Positions 36,458 to 45,995 of a DNA stretch of 64,000 nt are shown in pieces. Source of the stretch: a virus. Location of the stretch: IMG/VR virus record IMGVR_UViG_3300029787_000005, positions 62,001 through 126,000 of that record, one strand, 5' to 3'. The translations under genes and the position numbers were made by a program. How positions within the stretch are numbered: the first letter of the stretch is position 1; every line of letters begins with the position of its first letter. The notes under the pieces are model-generated. The model was not told the origin of the DNA. It did not search any database and saw nothing but the letters and a program-made list of their open reading frames with translations.

Positions 36458-36886
36458 ATGTTTGAATATAATTTTAAATTAGTTAAAGTAGTTGATGGTG
36501 ATACCGTTGACATTGATATTGATCTGGGCTTTGGTGTGTGGTTGAGAAACCAACGTATCAGAATAATGGGAATTGATACACCAGAATCAAGAACATCTGA
36601 TCCAGTAGAGAAAAAGTATGGTATGTTAGCAAAAGATCAAGTAGTTAGGTATCTTGCTAATAGTATAAAGTTCAGATCATTCAAGGATGAAAAAGGAAAG
36701 TTTGGTAGAATATTAGGTGACTTTGAAGTGTTCCATCCTACATCAAACAAATGGATGATGATGGCAGAAGCTATGATCATGGAAAACTACGGTGTTAAGT
36801 ATCATGGACAATCAAAAGATATGATAGTATCTGAACATCTTAACAACAGAACAAAGTTGAAAGAGCGTGGAATTATCCCCGAATGA
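36458..36886 (+). CDS. Staphylococcal-nuclease-like (SNc) protein
   Basis: The 142-residue protein has KVVDGDTVDIDIDLGFGVWL, RIRIMGIDTPESRTSDP and GRILGDF, the order of the catalytic Asp/Thr, Arg and Glu region in thermonuclease-type OB-fold nucleases. No signal peptide is seen, so it would act in the cytoplasm. AAGGAT precedes the ATG after a 54-base gap. It overlaps the terminase gene by 20 bases, so they are co-translated. It may assist DNA processing near packaging or degrade host DNA; this is inference. Confidence 0.8.
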   Translation: MFEYNFKLVKVVDGDTVDIDIDLGFGVWLRNQRIRIMGIDTPESRTSDPVEKKYGMLAKDQVVRYLANSIKFRSFKDEKGKFGRILGDFEVFHPTSNKWMMMAEAMIMENYGVKYHGQSKDMIVSEHLNNRTKLKERGIIPE

Positions 36887-38519
36887 AATCTATCTAGGTA
36901 ATCCCAGACTCAAAAAAGCTGGAGTTAAACTAGATTATACAGAAGAGCAAATCAATGAGCTTGTAAGATGCTCAAAGGATATTGAATACTTTTGTCGTAC
37001 ATATATGAAGATTGTCAACATCGATGAAGGTGTTGTTCCTCTTGATCTATATGATTTCCAATTAGACATAATGAAATCTGTGGTTCATAATCGTTTCTCT
37101 ATATGTAAGATGCCTCGACAGTCTGGTAAGACAACAACAATGGTTGCTGTTATACTTTGGTTTATATTATTCAACGAATCATTCAACTGCGCTATTCTGG
37201 CCAACAAAGCTAGTACTGCTCGAGAGATATTGAGTAGATTGCAAATGGCATATGAATGGTTACCTCATTGGTTACAACAAGGACTAGTTGAATGGAACAA
37301 GGGTAGTCTTGAGTTAGAGAATGGTAGTAAAGTTCTTGCAAGCTCAACATCATCATCTGCCATACGAGGTGGTTCATTTTCATTAGTGTATCTTGATGAG
37401 TTTGCATTCGTAGATTCTCAGCTACAAGAAGAGTTTTTTGCATCAGTTTATCCTACCATTTCATCTGGTAGAACATCAAGAGTTATGATTACATCTACAC
37501 CAAAAGGTATGAACTTGTTCTACAAGTTATGGGTAGATGCTGAAGAAGGAAGAAATGAATACGTTCCTATCCAAGTTCATTGGTCTGCTGTACCAGGTAG
37601 AGATGAAGAGTGGAAAGAACAAACTATCAAGAACACTAGTGAAGAACAATTCAGACAAGAGTTTGAATGTGATTTTATAGGTTCATCCAATACACTTATC
37701 AATCCTAGTAAGCTAGCAGCACTGACGTTCCATGAACCAATATCACAAAATGAAAATATGAAAATATGGAAAGAGAATGAAAGAGGACATGTATATGCTA
37801 TTAGTGTTGATACTTCAAGAGGTATAGGTAATGACTATAGTGCTTTTACTGTTGTCGATTGTACTACTGTACCTTACGAAATTGTTTGTACGTATAGATC
37901 CAATGTTATTGCTCCTATGCTATATCCTAATATTATTTATGACGCTGCACGTAAGTATAACGATGCTATCGTACTTGTCGAGATTAATGATATAGGACAA
38001 CAAGTTGCTGACATACTACATCATGAGTTAGAGTACGAAGGTATATTGACAGCTGAGTGGAAAGGTAGAGCTGGTCAATTATTGACAGCTGGCTTTGGTG
38101 GTAAGGCTCAACAATTAGGTGTCAGAACAACTAAACAATTGAAAAGAGTTGGTTGCGCAGGTTTAAAAACTATTATTGAAAATGATCGTTTAAAGATCAA
38201 TGATTTTGAAATCCTCAAAGAGTTGACAGCATTTGTTGTGAGAGGTCAAAGCTATGCAGCTGAAGAAGGATACAATGATGATCTGGTAATGTCATTGGTA
38301 TTGTTTGCTTGGTTAACAGGTCAAGAATACTTTAAAGAAATGACTGACATAGATATAAGAAAGAACTTACTTCTAGCAAATGAAAAAGCTATAGAAGAAG
38401 AAATGTTACCATTTGGATTCTTCCAAGATGGTATAAATGATCCAGAAGATGATATGCAAAAATATAAGTCGGACGATTGGATAACAACCACGCCTTATGA
38501 GATCGAAGGATCGTGGTGA
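36867..38519 (+). CDS. gp17: Large terminase subunit gp17 (packaging ATPase-nuclease), GTG start
   Basis: The 550-residue protein (T4: 610) has Walker A KMPRQSGKTT (residues 83-90), Walker B LVYLDEF (Asp177, Glu178) followed by a TSTPKG coupling motif, and a C-terminal RNase H-type nuclease start SVDTSRGIGNDYSAF (Asp315). It pumps DNA into the prohead and cuts concatemers. The GTG start is forced: no in-frame ATG exists before conserved sequence, and it overlaps the nuclease-like gene by 20 bases. Confidence 0.95.
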   Translation: MELSPNEIYLGNPRLKKAGVKLDYTEEQINELVRCSKDIEYFCRTYMKIVNIDEGVVPLDLYDFQLDIMKSVVHNRFSICKMPRQSGKTTTMVAVILWFILFNESFNCAILANKASTAREILSRLQMAYEWLPHWLQQGLVEWNKGSLELENGSKVLASSTSSSAIRGGSFSLVYLDEFAFVDSQLQEEFFASVYPTISSGRTSRVMITSTPKGMNLFYKLWVDAEEGRNEYVPIQVHWSAVPGRDEEWKEQTIKNTSEEQFRQEFECDFIGSSNTLINPSKLAALTFHEPISQNENMKIWKENERGHVYAISVDTSRGIGNDYSAFTVVDCTTVPYEIVCTYRSNVIAPMLYPNIIYDAARKYNDAIVLVEINDIGQQVADILHHELEYEGILTAEWKGRAGQLLTAGFGGKAQQLGVRTTKQLKRVGCAGLKTIIENDRLKINDFEILKELTAFVVRGQSYAAEEGYNDDLVMSLVLFAWLTGQEYFKEMTDIDIRKNLLLANEKAIEEEMLPFGFFQDGINDPEDDMQKYKSDDWITTTPYEIEGSW

Positions 38520-38531
38520 AAGCCGCTTTTT

Positions 38532-38539
38532 TATAAATA
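38532..38539 (+). promoter_or_regulatory. T4-type late promoter (TATAAATA)
   Basis: The octamer lies 50 bases before the tail sheath ATG in the gap after gp17. GAAGGAG at about 38574-38580 serves as ribosome site. Confidence 0.8.
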
Positions 38540-38589
38540 ATGACATGCAAATCAAGCATTTCAAAACCTTAATGAAGGAGAATTAAGCC

Positions 38590-40794
38590 ATGGCATTCCA
38601 AGTAAGTCCTGGTGTAAATGTTTCAGAAATTGACTTAACAACTATTGTACCTGCTGTTTCAACAACAGAAGGTGCATTTGCTGGTTCCCTAAAGTGGGGT
38701 CCTGCAGAAGTTGCAACTCTTATTTCATCTGAAGAAGAGTTGGTATCTAGGTTTCATAAACCAGACGGTACGTCTTTTGAATCATTTTTCACTGCTGCCA
38801 ACTTCCTCGCGTATGGGAACGCATTATACGTAAGCCGAGCTGTAGCAGCTACGGCATTGAATGCAACTGTGTTACAAAACCCTGCTACTGCAGTTAACTC
38901 AAGTAACACATCACATACTATCATGATAAAAAATAGAGAACATTATGACAATGATGTTACAGTTCCAGCTGATAGTTCTTTCATAGCAAAGTATCCTGGT
39001 TCTCTTGGTAACTCATTAAAGATATCTATTTGTGATAGCTCTGGTGCATTCGAATCAACAGTTTCTAATAACGTATCTGGTATATCTAACGTAGCATTAA
39101 ATGTTGCAGTTGGTAACACTAGCGTTATAATTACTGCCGCTGATGTTAAAACAAGTTTCACACAAACATCTAACGTGACTGTTGCAGAGTACTTACTCGC
39201 ACAGAACACAGTATCAAATGTTGCTTCTAGCTTTGCAGTTGGAGACATCATTCGTTTAGGTAACTCTTCTATTGGAGTTCAAGAATTAGAAGTTGCTACT
39301 ATTGGGTCTACATCTACTTCTGGTGCATTGCACGAAAACAACAACGACACAATCTTTTCAGCAACAGCTACCTTAACATTGAAGTCTAAGTTTACATTAT
39401 CAACTGCCTTTTCACTAGACTTAACAACACAATCTGTTACACGTAAGTGGCAATATCATAATAACTTTGATAAAGCTCCTGGTACAACATTGTGGACAAA
39501 CAATGTTGCTAATAACTCTGATGCATCTGATGAGCTTCATATTATTGTTGCAGACGAAGATGGAGACATCACTGGAGTCAAAGGACAAATAATAGAAAAA
39601 TTTGCTGGACTATCTCGTGCAACTGATGCAAAAGATGAGTCTGGTGAATCAATTTACTACTATAATGTAATTGATAACCAATCACAATGGGTACTTAACG
39701 GTGGTAAGAAAGTTCGAGCAGGATCTGAGACACAAAACTCTACAGCTGATTATTCTAACACTGCTGTAAATATGTCTAACTCTGCTGTTACTAATACTGT
39801 TCCTTTCACAAGATCATTTACAATTGGTCGTGATGGTGGTACAGCAAATGTAACATCTTTCCAAATTGCTGGTGACTCAGATAGTGGTGAAGCAAACATA
39901 GCAATTGGTCAATTATCTAATGCTATTGATGTATTCAAGAATGCAGAAGATATTGACATATCAATTGTAATGCAAGGTAAAGCTAGAGGTGGTACTCACG
40001 ATCATCAATGGGGTAACTATATTATTGATAACATTGCAGAGGCAAGAAAAGACTGTGTTGTAACAGTATCTCCTCCTAAGTCTGATGTTATTAATAACTT
40101 TGGTAACGAGTCTGCTAATACAGTTGACTTTAGAAATGCTCTAACATCATCCTCATATGGTATCATGGATGGTGGATTCAAGTATCAATATGATAGATAC
40201 AATGACGTATACCGATATGTTCCATACAACGGAGACGTTGCTGGACTAATGGTTAGAACAGATACAACTAGAGACCCATGGTACTCTCCAGCTGGATTCA
40301 ATAGAGGCATCATTAAGAATGTTGTTAAGAATTCTTACAATGCTGACAAAGCTGATAGAGATGTACTGTACAAGAATGGTATTAATCCAATTACTACATT
40401 CCCAGGTCAAGGAACTATCTTGTTTGGCGACAAGACGCTGTTAGATAAGCCTAGTGCGTTTGATAGAATTAATGTTCGAAGATTGTTCATTGTTCTTGAA
40501 AAAGCAATAGCTACAGCAGCTAAATTCACCTTGTTTGAATTCAACGACGAATTCACAAGAGCTCAGTTCAGAAATCTAGTCGAGCCTTTCCTACGGGATG
40601 TTCAAGGTCGACGTGGTATTTTTGACTTTAAGGTTGTTTGTGACGAAACAAATAACACTGGCGAGGTGATTGATAGAAACGAGTTTGTTGGTGACATATA
40701 CATCAAGCCAGCTCGATCAATTAACTTCATACAGTTAAACTTTGTTGCGGTCAGAACCAACGTTGAGTTCAGTGAAATCGTTGGACAATTCTAA
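38590..40794 (+). CDS. gp18: Tail sheath protein gp18
   Basis: The 734-residue protein (T4: 659) begins FQVSPGVNVSEIDLTTIVPA and TEGAFAGSLKWGPA, the classic N-terminus of contractile sheath subunits. Near the end are FTLFEFNDEFTRAQFRNLVE, FLRDVQGRRGIFDFKVVCDE and a final strand with FVAVRTNVEF, the conserved inner domain that forms the interwoven sheath mesh. The middle (about 100-330) is variable Ser/Thr/Asn-rich outer sequence. It has its own late promoter, as expected for a very abundant virion protein. Confidence 0.95.
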   Translation: MAFQVSPGVNVSEIDLTTIVPAVSTTEGAFAGSLKWGPAEVATLISSEEELVSRFHKPDGTSFESFFTAANFLAYGNALYVSRAVAATALNATVLQNPATAVNSSNTSHTIMIKNREHYDNDVTVPADSSFIAKYPGSLGNSLKISICDSSGAFESTVSNNVSGISNVALNVAVGNTSVIITAADVKTSFTQTSNVTVAEYLLAQNTVSNVASSFAVGDIIRLGNSSIGVQELEVATIGSTSTSGALHENNNDTIFSATATLTLKSKFTLSTAFSLDLTTQSVTRKWQYHNNFDKAPGTTLWTNNVANNSDASDELHIIVADEDGDITGVKGQIIEKFAGLSRATDAKDESGESIYYYNVIDNQSQWVLNGGKKVRAGSETQNSTADYSNTAVNMSNSAVTNTVPFTRSFTIGRDGGTANVTSFQIAGDSDSGEANIAIGQLSNAIDVFKNAEDIDISIVMQGKARGGTHDHQWGNYIIDNIAEARKDCVVTVSPPKSDVINNFGNESANTVDFRNALTSSSYGIMDGGFKYQYDRYNDVYRYVPYNGDVAGLMVRTDTTRDPWYSPAGFNRGIIKNVVKNSYNADKADRDVLYKNGINPITTFPGQGTILFGDKTLLDKPSAFDRINVRRLFIVLEKAIATAAKFTLFEFNDEFTRAQFRNLVEPFLRDVQGRRGIFDFKVVCDETNNTGEVIDRNEFVGDIYIKPARSINFIQLNFVAVRTNVEFSEIVGQF

Positions 40795-40802
40795 GCTAAA
40801 TA
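40795..40802 (+). promoter_or_regulatory. Possible variant late promoter (GCTAAATA)
   Basis: It lies 23 bases before the tail tube ATG, straddling the end of gp18. It matches TATAAATA at six of eight positions. GGAATAGGAG follows as ribosome site. Confidence 0.4.
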
Positions 40803-40825
40803 GATATAAGGAATAGGAGAGTTCA

Positions 40826-41377
40826 ATGGCCTTTAATATAAACGAAATCAGATCACAGCTAGCACTAGGTGGTGCACGCCCTGCTCTGTTTCAGGTTATC
40901 ATGAACAACCCAGTCAATCCGGCTGGGGACGCGAAGCTGCCATTTATGGCTAGAGCAGCACAGATTCCTGCATCAACAATTGGAACAATCGAAGTGGGAT
41001 ACTTCGGTAGAAAGATCAAGATTGCTGGTGACAGAACATTCGCAGAGTGGACTATTACGGTAGTTAATGATGAGGACTTCCTCATCAGAAACGCAATGGA
41101 AGAGTGGATGCAAAACATCAACACTCATCTTGGTAACGTAAGGTCTTTTGGAACTTCGGCTCCAGCTCTATACAAAGAAAATGCCCAGGTTATCCAATAT
41201 GCAAAAGTTGGTACACCGTTGCGCCAATATACCTTCAATGGTATGTGGCCAATTGAAGTCAGCTCAATTGACTTAGATTGGAACACAACAGATGCTATAG
41301 AAGAATTCAGTGTGACCTTCCAGTATGACTGGTGGGAAGTTGACGGAGGAACAACGGGTAACGCTGGCGGCAATTAG
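40826..41377 (+). CDS. gp19: Tail tube protein gp19
   Basis: The 183-residue protein (T4: 163) has ARPALFQVIMNNPVNPAGDA, ARAAQIPASTIGTIEVGYFG and DRTFAEWTITVVNDEDFLIR, then EFSVTFQYDWWEV near the end, the conserved layout of gp19 hexamer subunits. It directly follows the sheath gene, as in T4. It is well preceded by AATAGGAG. Confidence 0.93.
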   Translation: MAFNINEIRSQLALGGARPALFQVIMNNPVNPAGDAKLPFMARAAQIPASTIGTIEVGYFGRKIKIAGDRTFAEWTITVVNDEDFLIRNAMEEWMQNINTHLGNVRSFGTSAPALYKENAQVIQYAKVGTPLRQYTFNGMWPIEVSSIDLDWNTTDAIEEFSVTFQYDWWEVDGGTTGNAGGN

Positions 41378-41418
41378 ATGAATAATCTAACTACATAATG
41401 TGAAAGTGATATAATTAC

Positions 41419-42987
41419 ATGGCTACCCTTTTTGGTTTTGAAATAAAAAGAAGGGCGGACGATCAGGCAACTGCTTCGTTCGCTCCTCTTGCTTTGGATG
41501 ATGGTGCACATCAAGTCTCTACTGGAGGCATGTATGGCACATACGTTGATCTCGAAGGAGCAACACGCACCGAAGCAGAAATGATAACAAGATATCGTCG
41601 AATGTCTATGCAGCCTGAGTGCGACATGGCTATCGATGATATCATTCATGAGTTTATAGTATATGATGAACATCAAAGACTAGTAGAGATTAACCTAGAT
41701 CACGTTAAAGGTATAGGTGCATCTACTAAGAAAGTCATTCAAGAAGAGTTTGAATACATTCTTGATCTATTAGAGTTCAATGAAAAAGGCTATGAAGTAG
41801 CTAGACACTGGTATATTGATGGACGTATGTTCTATCATGTTATCATTGATCCAGAGAACGTAGCTGATGGTATTCAAGAACTTAGATATATTGATCCTCG
41901 TAAGATCAAAAAGATTAGAGAAAACAAAAAAGAACGTATACCTGGTACACAAGTTCAAGTAGAACGTACCAGAAGTGAGTTCTTTTTATATAACAACAAA
42001 GGATTTGTTGGATATCCTGGAGGCACTCCTTCATCTGCTGGTCAAGACCAAGGTGTTAAGATTGCCAAGGATGCTATTCTCCATTGCACTTCTGGTGTGA
42101 TGAGTGAAGATAACAGATTAGTTTTATCTCATTTACATAAGGCTATCAAGCCTCTCAACCAACTTCGTATATTAGAAGACGCAACGGTCATCTACCGGAT
42201 AGCTAGAGCTCCTGAAAGGCGTATATTCTATATTGATGTTGGTAATCTACCCAAGATGAAAGCAGAGCAATACCTAAGAGATATGATGGTCAAGCATAAG
42301 AACAGATTGATCTATGATGCAGCCACTGGTGAGATCAGAGACGATCGTAAGTTTATGACAATGCTTGAGGACTATTGGCTCCCACGACGAGAAGGTGGTC
42401 GAGGTACAGAGATTACCACACTACCGGGCGGTCAAAATCTTGGTGAGATGGATGATGTTATATACTTCCAAAAGAAGATGTATAAGTCTCTCAATGTTCC
42501 TGTCAGTCGCTTAGAGCCTGAAACAGGAATGACGTTGGGTCGCGCAACAGAGATCAATCGCGATGAAGTTAAGTTTCAAAAGTTTATACAAAGATTGCGC
42601 ATGCGCTTTGCAATGCTATTTGATGGTGCATTAGAAAAGCAATTGGTACTAAAAGGTCACATGACACCAGAAGAGTATCAAGATATAAGACGTAACATCA
42701 AGTATGACTTCAAACAAGATAACTACTTTACTGAACTCAAGGAGAATGAAATCATCACAGAAAGAGTCAATACATTGAATAGTATCGACCCGTATGTTGG
42801 TAAGTATTTCTCACAAGAATGGGTAAAACGTAATGTACTTAGAATGTCCGATGACGAAATTGCCACATTGGAAGATCAAATGAAGGACGAGAATGACGCA
42901 AATACAGAAATGGATGCGGCGTTAGCGGATCCTGACATGGGGACTAACAATATTGACGGGCAAAATGGTCCCCCTAGTGACGGATAA
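41419..42987 (+). CDS. gp20: Portal protein gp20
   Basis: At 522 residues it almost equals T4 gp20 (524). It has ITRYRRMSMQPECDMAIDDI, RHWYIDGRMFYHVIIDPENV, DATVIYRIARAPERRIFYID, LEDYWLPRREGGRGTEITTL and SRLEPETGMTLGRATEINRD, all strongly conserved in T4-type portals and in marine g20 diversity studies. The twelve-fold portal starts prohead assembly and passes DNA. The ATG has no clear Shine-Dalgarno sequence. The last 100 residues are acidic. Confidence 0.97.
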   Translation: MATLFGFEIKRRADDQATASFAPLALDDGAHQVSTGGMYGTYVDLEGATRTEAEMITRYRRMSMQPECDMAIDDIIHEFIVYDEHQRLVEINLDHVKGIGASTKKVIQEEFEYILDLLEFNEKGYEVARHWYIDGRMFYHVIIDPENVADGIQELRYIDPRKIKKIRENKKERIPGTQVQVERTRSEFFLYNNKGFVGYPGGTPSSAGQDQGVKIAKDAILHCTSGVMSEDNRLVLSHLHKAIKPLNQLRILEDATVIYRIARAPERRIFYIDVGNLPKMKAEQYLRDMMVKHKNRLIYDAATGEIRDDRKFMTMLEDYWLPRREGGRGTEITTLPGGQNLGEMDDVIYFQKKMYKSLNVPVSRLEPETGMTLGRATEINRDEVKFQKFIQRLRMRFAMLFDGALEKQLVLKGHMTPEEYQDIRRNIKYDFKQDNYFTELKENEIITERVNTLNSIDPYVGKYFSQEWVKRNVLRMSDDEIATLEDQMKDENDANTEMDAALADPDMGTNNIDGQNGPPSDG

Positions 42988-42988
42988 A

Positions 42989-42996
42989 TATAAATA
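42989..42996 (+). promoter_or_regulatory. T4-type late promoter (TATAAATA)
   Basis: It lies 15 bases before the ATG of the gp67-like gene; a second overlapping ATAAATA starts at 42984. Transcription from here would cover the prohead core and protease genes. Confidence 0.75.
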
Positions 42997-43011
42997 ATTG
43001 GAGATATAATA

Positions 43012-43335
43012 ATGGCTGAACCTGAGGTGGAAACACCAGGACAAGAATTGAATGATATGATAAAGGCCGCAAACAAAGGAGAACCAACTGCTTTTGCAGA
43101 TTACTTCTCTGGAGCAATGGTCGATAGGGTTAATGATAAAGTTGACCAGATACGGCAAGTTGTTGCGGACAAACTGGCTGGATTAGATCCATCAAGTACT
43201 CCTGCTATGGAGCTTGGACCAGAAGAACAAGAAGGTGAAGTAGAGGCATCAGCCGAAGACGATACAACTGAAGAAGAGGAAGAACAGTCAGATGAAGAGA
43301 TTGAAACAGCTGACGGAACAACCGAAGAAGATTGA
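43012..43335 (+). CDS. gp67: Prohead core protein, gp67-like
   Basis: This is a 107-residue protein with a folded-looking start (ELNDMIKAANKGEPTAFADY) and an extremely acidic C-terminal third (EEQEGEVEASAEDDTTEEEE). Its place between gp20 and gp21 and its acidity match T4 gp67, an internal scaffold core protein that is cut by the prohead protease. TTGGAG precedes the ATG. Assigned mainly by synteny and composition. Confidence 0.65.
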   Translation: MAEPEVETPGQELNDMIKAANKGEPTAFADYFSGAMVDRVNDKVDQIRQVVADKLAGLDPSSTPAMELGPEEQEGEVEASAEDDTTEEEEEQSDEEIETADGTTEED

Positions 43336-43888
43336 TATCGTTCCTACTCCTGGACAGGACAAAGGAATGAATGTCAGTTACAAAAATCCCGGTGTACCTG
43401 GTGAGCGAGACTTTAAAGACAAGCACGTCATTGCCAAGACGGATTACCCTGTTCCTGAAAAGAATGCTGGAGACAAAGACGAACTTTTCTCTGGTGGTAA
43501 ACGTACTAAAAAGAAACGCATTGCAGACCAAGAAAACGAAACTAATTCACAAATGTATGAAGCTGCTGCTAATAAGAAAGCAGAAGAGATCGTACAGTCT
43601 ATGAAAAAGAATAAGTCAGACTTTGTTAGCCGATATGGTAAAGATGCAGAGTCAGTCATGTATGCAACAGCTAACAAAATGTCTCAAGAAGACTTTGATC
43701 CTGAACAGGATGGAATGTGGTTGTTGGATGATGATTCAGAAGTTAAGATAGAAGCTGATGAAATGGCTAAAATAGAAGAAGTATTTGATAGCCTATCTGA
43801 TGAACATCAAGAACAGTTTGAAAATCTATTTCTACAAAACAGAGAAACCAACTCTGCATTATTGAATTGGGTTAGGAGTGTAGCGTGA
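43292..43888 (+). CDS. Prohead core-region protein, gp68-like position
   Basis: The 198-residue protein starts within the gp67-like gene (44-base overlap). It is charged and Lys/Glu-rich, with SRYGKDAESVMYATANKMSQ and an acidic end (LSDEHQEQFENLFLQN). It occupies the place of T4 gp68, but I cannot confirm homology. A later ATG at 43368 is an alternative start. Its stop overlaps the next gene by 4 bases (GTGA). Confidence 0.6.
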   Translation: MKRLKQLTEQPKKIDIVPTPGQDKGMNVSYKNPGVPGERDFKDKHVIAKTDYPVPEKNAGDKDELFSGGKRTKKKRIADQENETNSQMYEAAANKKAEEIVQSMKKNKSDFVSRYGKDAESVMYATANKMSQEDFDPEQDGMWLLDDDSEVKIEADEMAKIEEVFDSLSDEHQEQFENLFLQNRETNSALLNWVRSVA

Positions 43889-44151
43889 TAAAGGTAATTG
43901 CTAATACAGCCGTATTGGATGCTGATCATGATCAACAATCTTACCGCTATGTTAGGATTGTTAACACGCATGCTACATCAGTTGCCAACGTAGAGATTGG
44001 AACAACAAACAGTAATGTTGTTAAGACAATCAACTTAGATGGTGGCGAGTCAATTAATCTTGATCTTGGTGCAACTGGATTGTATGTTTCATTGCACACT
44101 AATGTCGCAACGTGTTACATCACTCCGATAGCTGGAGGAAGCTCAGAATGA
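43885..44151 (+). CDS. Small beta-type structural protein, GTG start
   Basis: The 88-residue protein starts at GTG overlapping the upstream stop (GTGATAA). It is rich in Val, Asn, Thr and Ile (RYVRIVNTHATSVANVEIG, GGESINLDLGATGLYVSL), consistent with a small beta-sandwich that might decorate capsid or tail. GGAG lies 10 bases before the start. It ends overlapping gp21 by 4 bases. Confidence 0.65.
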   Translation: MIKVIANTAVLDADHDQQSYRYVRIVNTHATSVANVEIGTTNSNVVKTINLDGGESINLDLGATGLYVSLHTNVATCYITPIAGGSSE

Positions 44152-44804
44152 AGCTAGTAACAGAACTGATTGAGTCTGTTGATGTTAGAGTCCAGATCGA
44201 TGAAGAGACAAAACAAAAAAGTCATTTCATTGAAGGTGTATTCCTGCAAGCAGAAATGAAGAACCGTAATGGTAGAATGTATCCTATGTCTACAATGTCA
44301 AAGGAAGTCAACCGTTACAATGAAGAATATATTAAAAAGAATAGAGCATTTGGGGAGCTTGGTCATCCTAATGGACCAACTATAAACTTGGAAAGAGCAT
44401 CCCATATGATTAAAGATTTGCGCCAAGAAGGTAACAACTATATTGGTAAAGCAAAAATTTTAGATACCCCGTATGGTAATATTGTCAAAAACTTAATTGA
44501 CGAAGGTGCTCAATTGGGAGTTTCAAGCCGCGGTATGGGTACTCTAAGAGAGAAGGCAGGATGTCAAGTAGTACAAGATGACTTTATGCTTTCTACGGCT
44601 GCAGATATTGTGGCTGATCCCTCAGCACCTCAAGCATTTGTTAATGGAGTGATGGAAGGGGTCGATTGGGTATATGACGCTGCATCTGGACATTTCAACG
44701 CAATGAAAGTTGTAGAAGAAACGAAAGATTTAGGACGGAAGTCGAGTAAGGAACTTCAAGAATCAGCGCTAAGACTATTCGATAAATACCTAAAATCGCT
44801 ATAA
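44148..44804 (+). CDS. gp21: Prohead protease gp21
   Basis: The ATG at 44148 overlaps the upstream stop (ATGA) and has GGAGG nine bases before it; 218 residues against 212 in T4. It has GVFLQAEMKNRNGRMYP, AFGELGHPNGPTINLERASH with the catalytic His73, and QLGVSSRGMGTL with Ser126/Ser127, the His/Ser arrangement of S77/herpes-type assembly proteases. It cleaves scaffold, core and capsid proteins during maturation. The late EGVDWVYDAASG is also typical. Confidence 0.93.
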   Translation: MKLVTELIESVDVRVQIDEETKQKSHFIEGVFLQAEMKNRNGRMYPMSTMSKEVNRYNEEYIKKNRAFGELGHPNGPTINLERASHMIKDLRQEGNNYIGKAKILDTPYGNIVKNLIDEGAQLGVSSRGMGTLREKAGCQVVQDDFMLSTAADIVADPSAPQAFVNGVMEGVDWVYDAASGHFNAMKVVEETKDLGRKSSKELQESALRLFDKYLKSL

Positions 44805-44817
44805 AAAACAGTAAAAT

Positions 44818-44825
44818 TATAAATA
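44818..44825 (+). promoter_or_regulatory. T4-type late promoter (TATAAATA)
   Basis: It lies in the 50-base gap between gp21 and gp22, 29 bases before the scaffold ATG. It would drive scaffold and major capsid genes, which then end at the terminator at 47379-47406. Confidence 0.8.
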
Positions 44826-44854
44826 AGTTTAATGACAAACTATAGGAGTCAATA

Positions 44855-45973
44855 ATGGCAAGAGAAGAAGCTCAGGATCAGATTGAGGATTTAGAATCCT
44901 TAACTGACGAAGAAGAAATTCTTGAAGCCGCTGACGACGATGAAGAACAAGAAGAAGAGCTTGTTGAATTCCAGGCTTCTGGTGAGGACTCTAGTGTGGC
45001 CGACCCAATCGATACTGGTTCTTCACGTAGGAAAGCGGATAAATCAAACGCTATGCCAATGCCTAAGTTAGGTAAAACTGGCGTAATACAAAACGTAGTA
45101 GATATGTTTTCAAAGATGACACCAGGCCAAGCCTCTAAGGCTTACAAAGGCTTGATGGATTCTTCTGGAAACAAAGCATCTATTACAGCAAAGGGCAATG
45201 CAGCTGCCCCTGTTAAACTTCATACAATGGCAAACATCAAAGTCAAAGAAGACTTAGAACTGCTATTCAAAGACAAAGAGAGTCTCACAGAGGAATTCTT
45301 TGATCAAGCATCTACAATCTTTGAAGCAGCTTTGAATGCTAAAGCTACACTAGTAGAAGAAGCATTGAAGGAAGCCTATGACAAGAAGTTGGCAGAAGCT
45401 ACAGCTCAACACGAAACAGATCTTGAAAACAAGTTAGACGAATACTTAGAGTACGTTGCTGAAACTTGGATGAAAGAGAACGAGATCGCCATTGAATCAG
45501 CTCTTAAAGTAGAAATGGCTGAAAATTTCATGAATGGCGTCAAGGACCTGTTCAAAGAATCTTACATTGAGATTCCTGAAGACAAGGTTGACCATGTTTC
45601 TAATATGGAATCTGAAGTTGAAGAACTAAAGAAGAAGTTGGACGAAGCAATCAACCAAGAGATTGACCTCAAGAAGGTCATGAAAGATCAACACGCAGCT
45701 ATCCTTTTCAATGAGAAGAGTAGAGGCATGACCCTTAAACAACAAGATGAGTTTAAGGATCTAGTTGAAGGCCTAGACTATGATAGTGAAGAAGACTTCA
45801 CATCGAAGCTCGACACTATTCTTGAAACATACTTTAACAAGAAACCAGCCGCAACAGAAACTGAAATCAATGAAGAATTAGTTGAAGTTGAGAACGAAGA
45901 TAAGCCTACGGGAATCTCTGACGGGAACATGGCTGCTTATGCTCAGGCTATTTCAAGAACCCTTACAAAATAA
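44855..45973 (+). CDS. gp22: Prohead scaffold protein gp22
   Basis: The 372-residue protein is longer than T4 gp22 (269) because of a long acidic N-terminus (about residues 5-50, runs of Glu/Asp). The central and C-terminal parts are helical with coiled-coil character (VSNMESEVEELKKKLDEAIN; KVMKDQHAAILFNEKSRGMT). It sits between protease and capsid genes as in T4, forms the core around which the prohead assembles and is later degraded. TATAGGAG precedes the ATG. Confidence 0.9.
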   Translation: MAREEAQDQIEDLESLTDEEEILEAADDDEEQEEELVEFQASGEDSSVADPIDTGSSRRKADKSNAMPMPKLGKTGVIQNVVDMFSKMTPGQASKAYKGLMDSSGNKASITAKGNAAAPVKLHTMANIKVKEDLELLFKDKESLTEEFFDQASTIFEAALNAKATLVEEALKEAYDKKLAEATAQHETDLENKLDEYLEYVAETWMKENEIAIESALKVEMAENFMNGVKDLFKESYIEIPEDKVDHVSNMESEVEELKKKLDEAINQEIDLKKVMKDQHAAILFNEKSRGMTLKQQDEFKDLVEGLDYDSEEDFTSKLDTILETYFNKKPAATETEINEELVEVENEDKPTGISDGNMAAYAQAISRTLTK

Positions 45974-45995
45974 ATCTTAACATACGGAGAAATAA

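Noticed and set aside
38489-38533. Inverted repeat CCACG...CGTGG before a T-run as terminator of gp17
   Set aside because: The stem is weak, the loop large, and the T-run lies about 10 bases beyond; the sheath promoter starts immediately after.
41374-41390. TTAGAT...ATCTAA hairpin after gp19
   Set aside because: It is a 6-bp AT-rich stem without a T-run; insufficient for a terminator.
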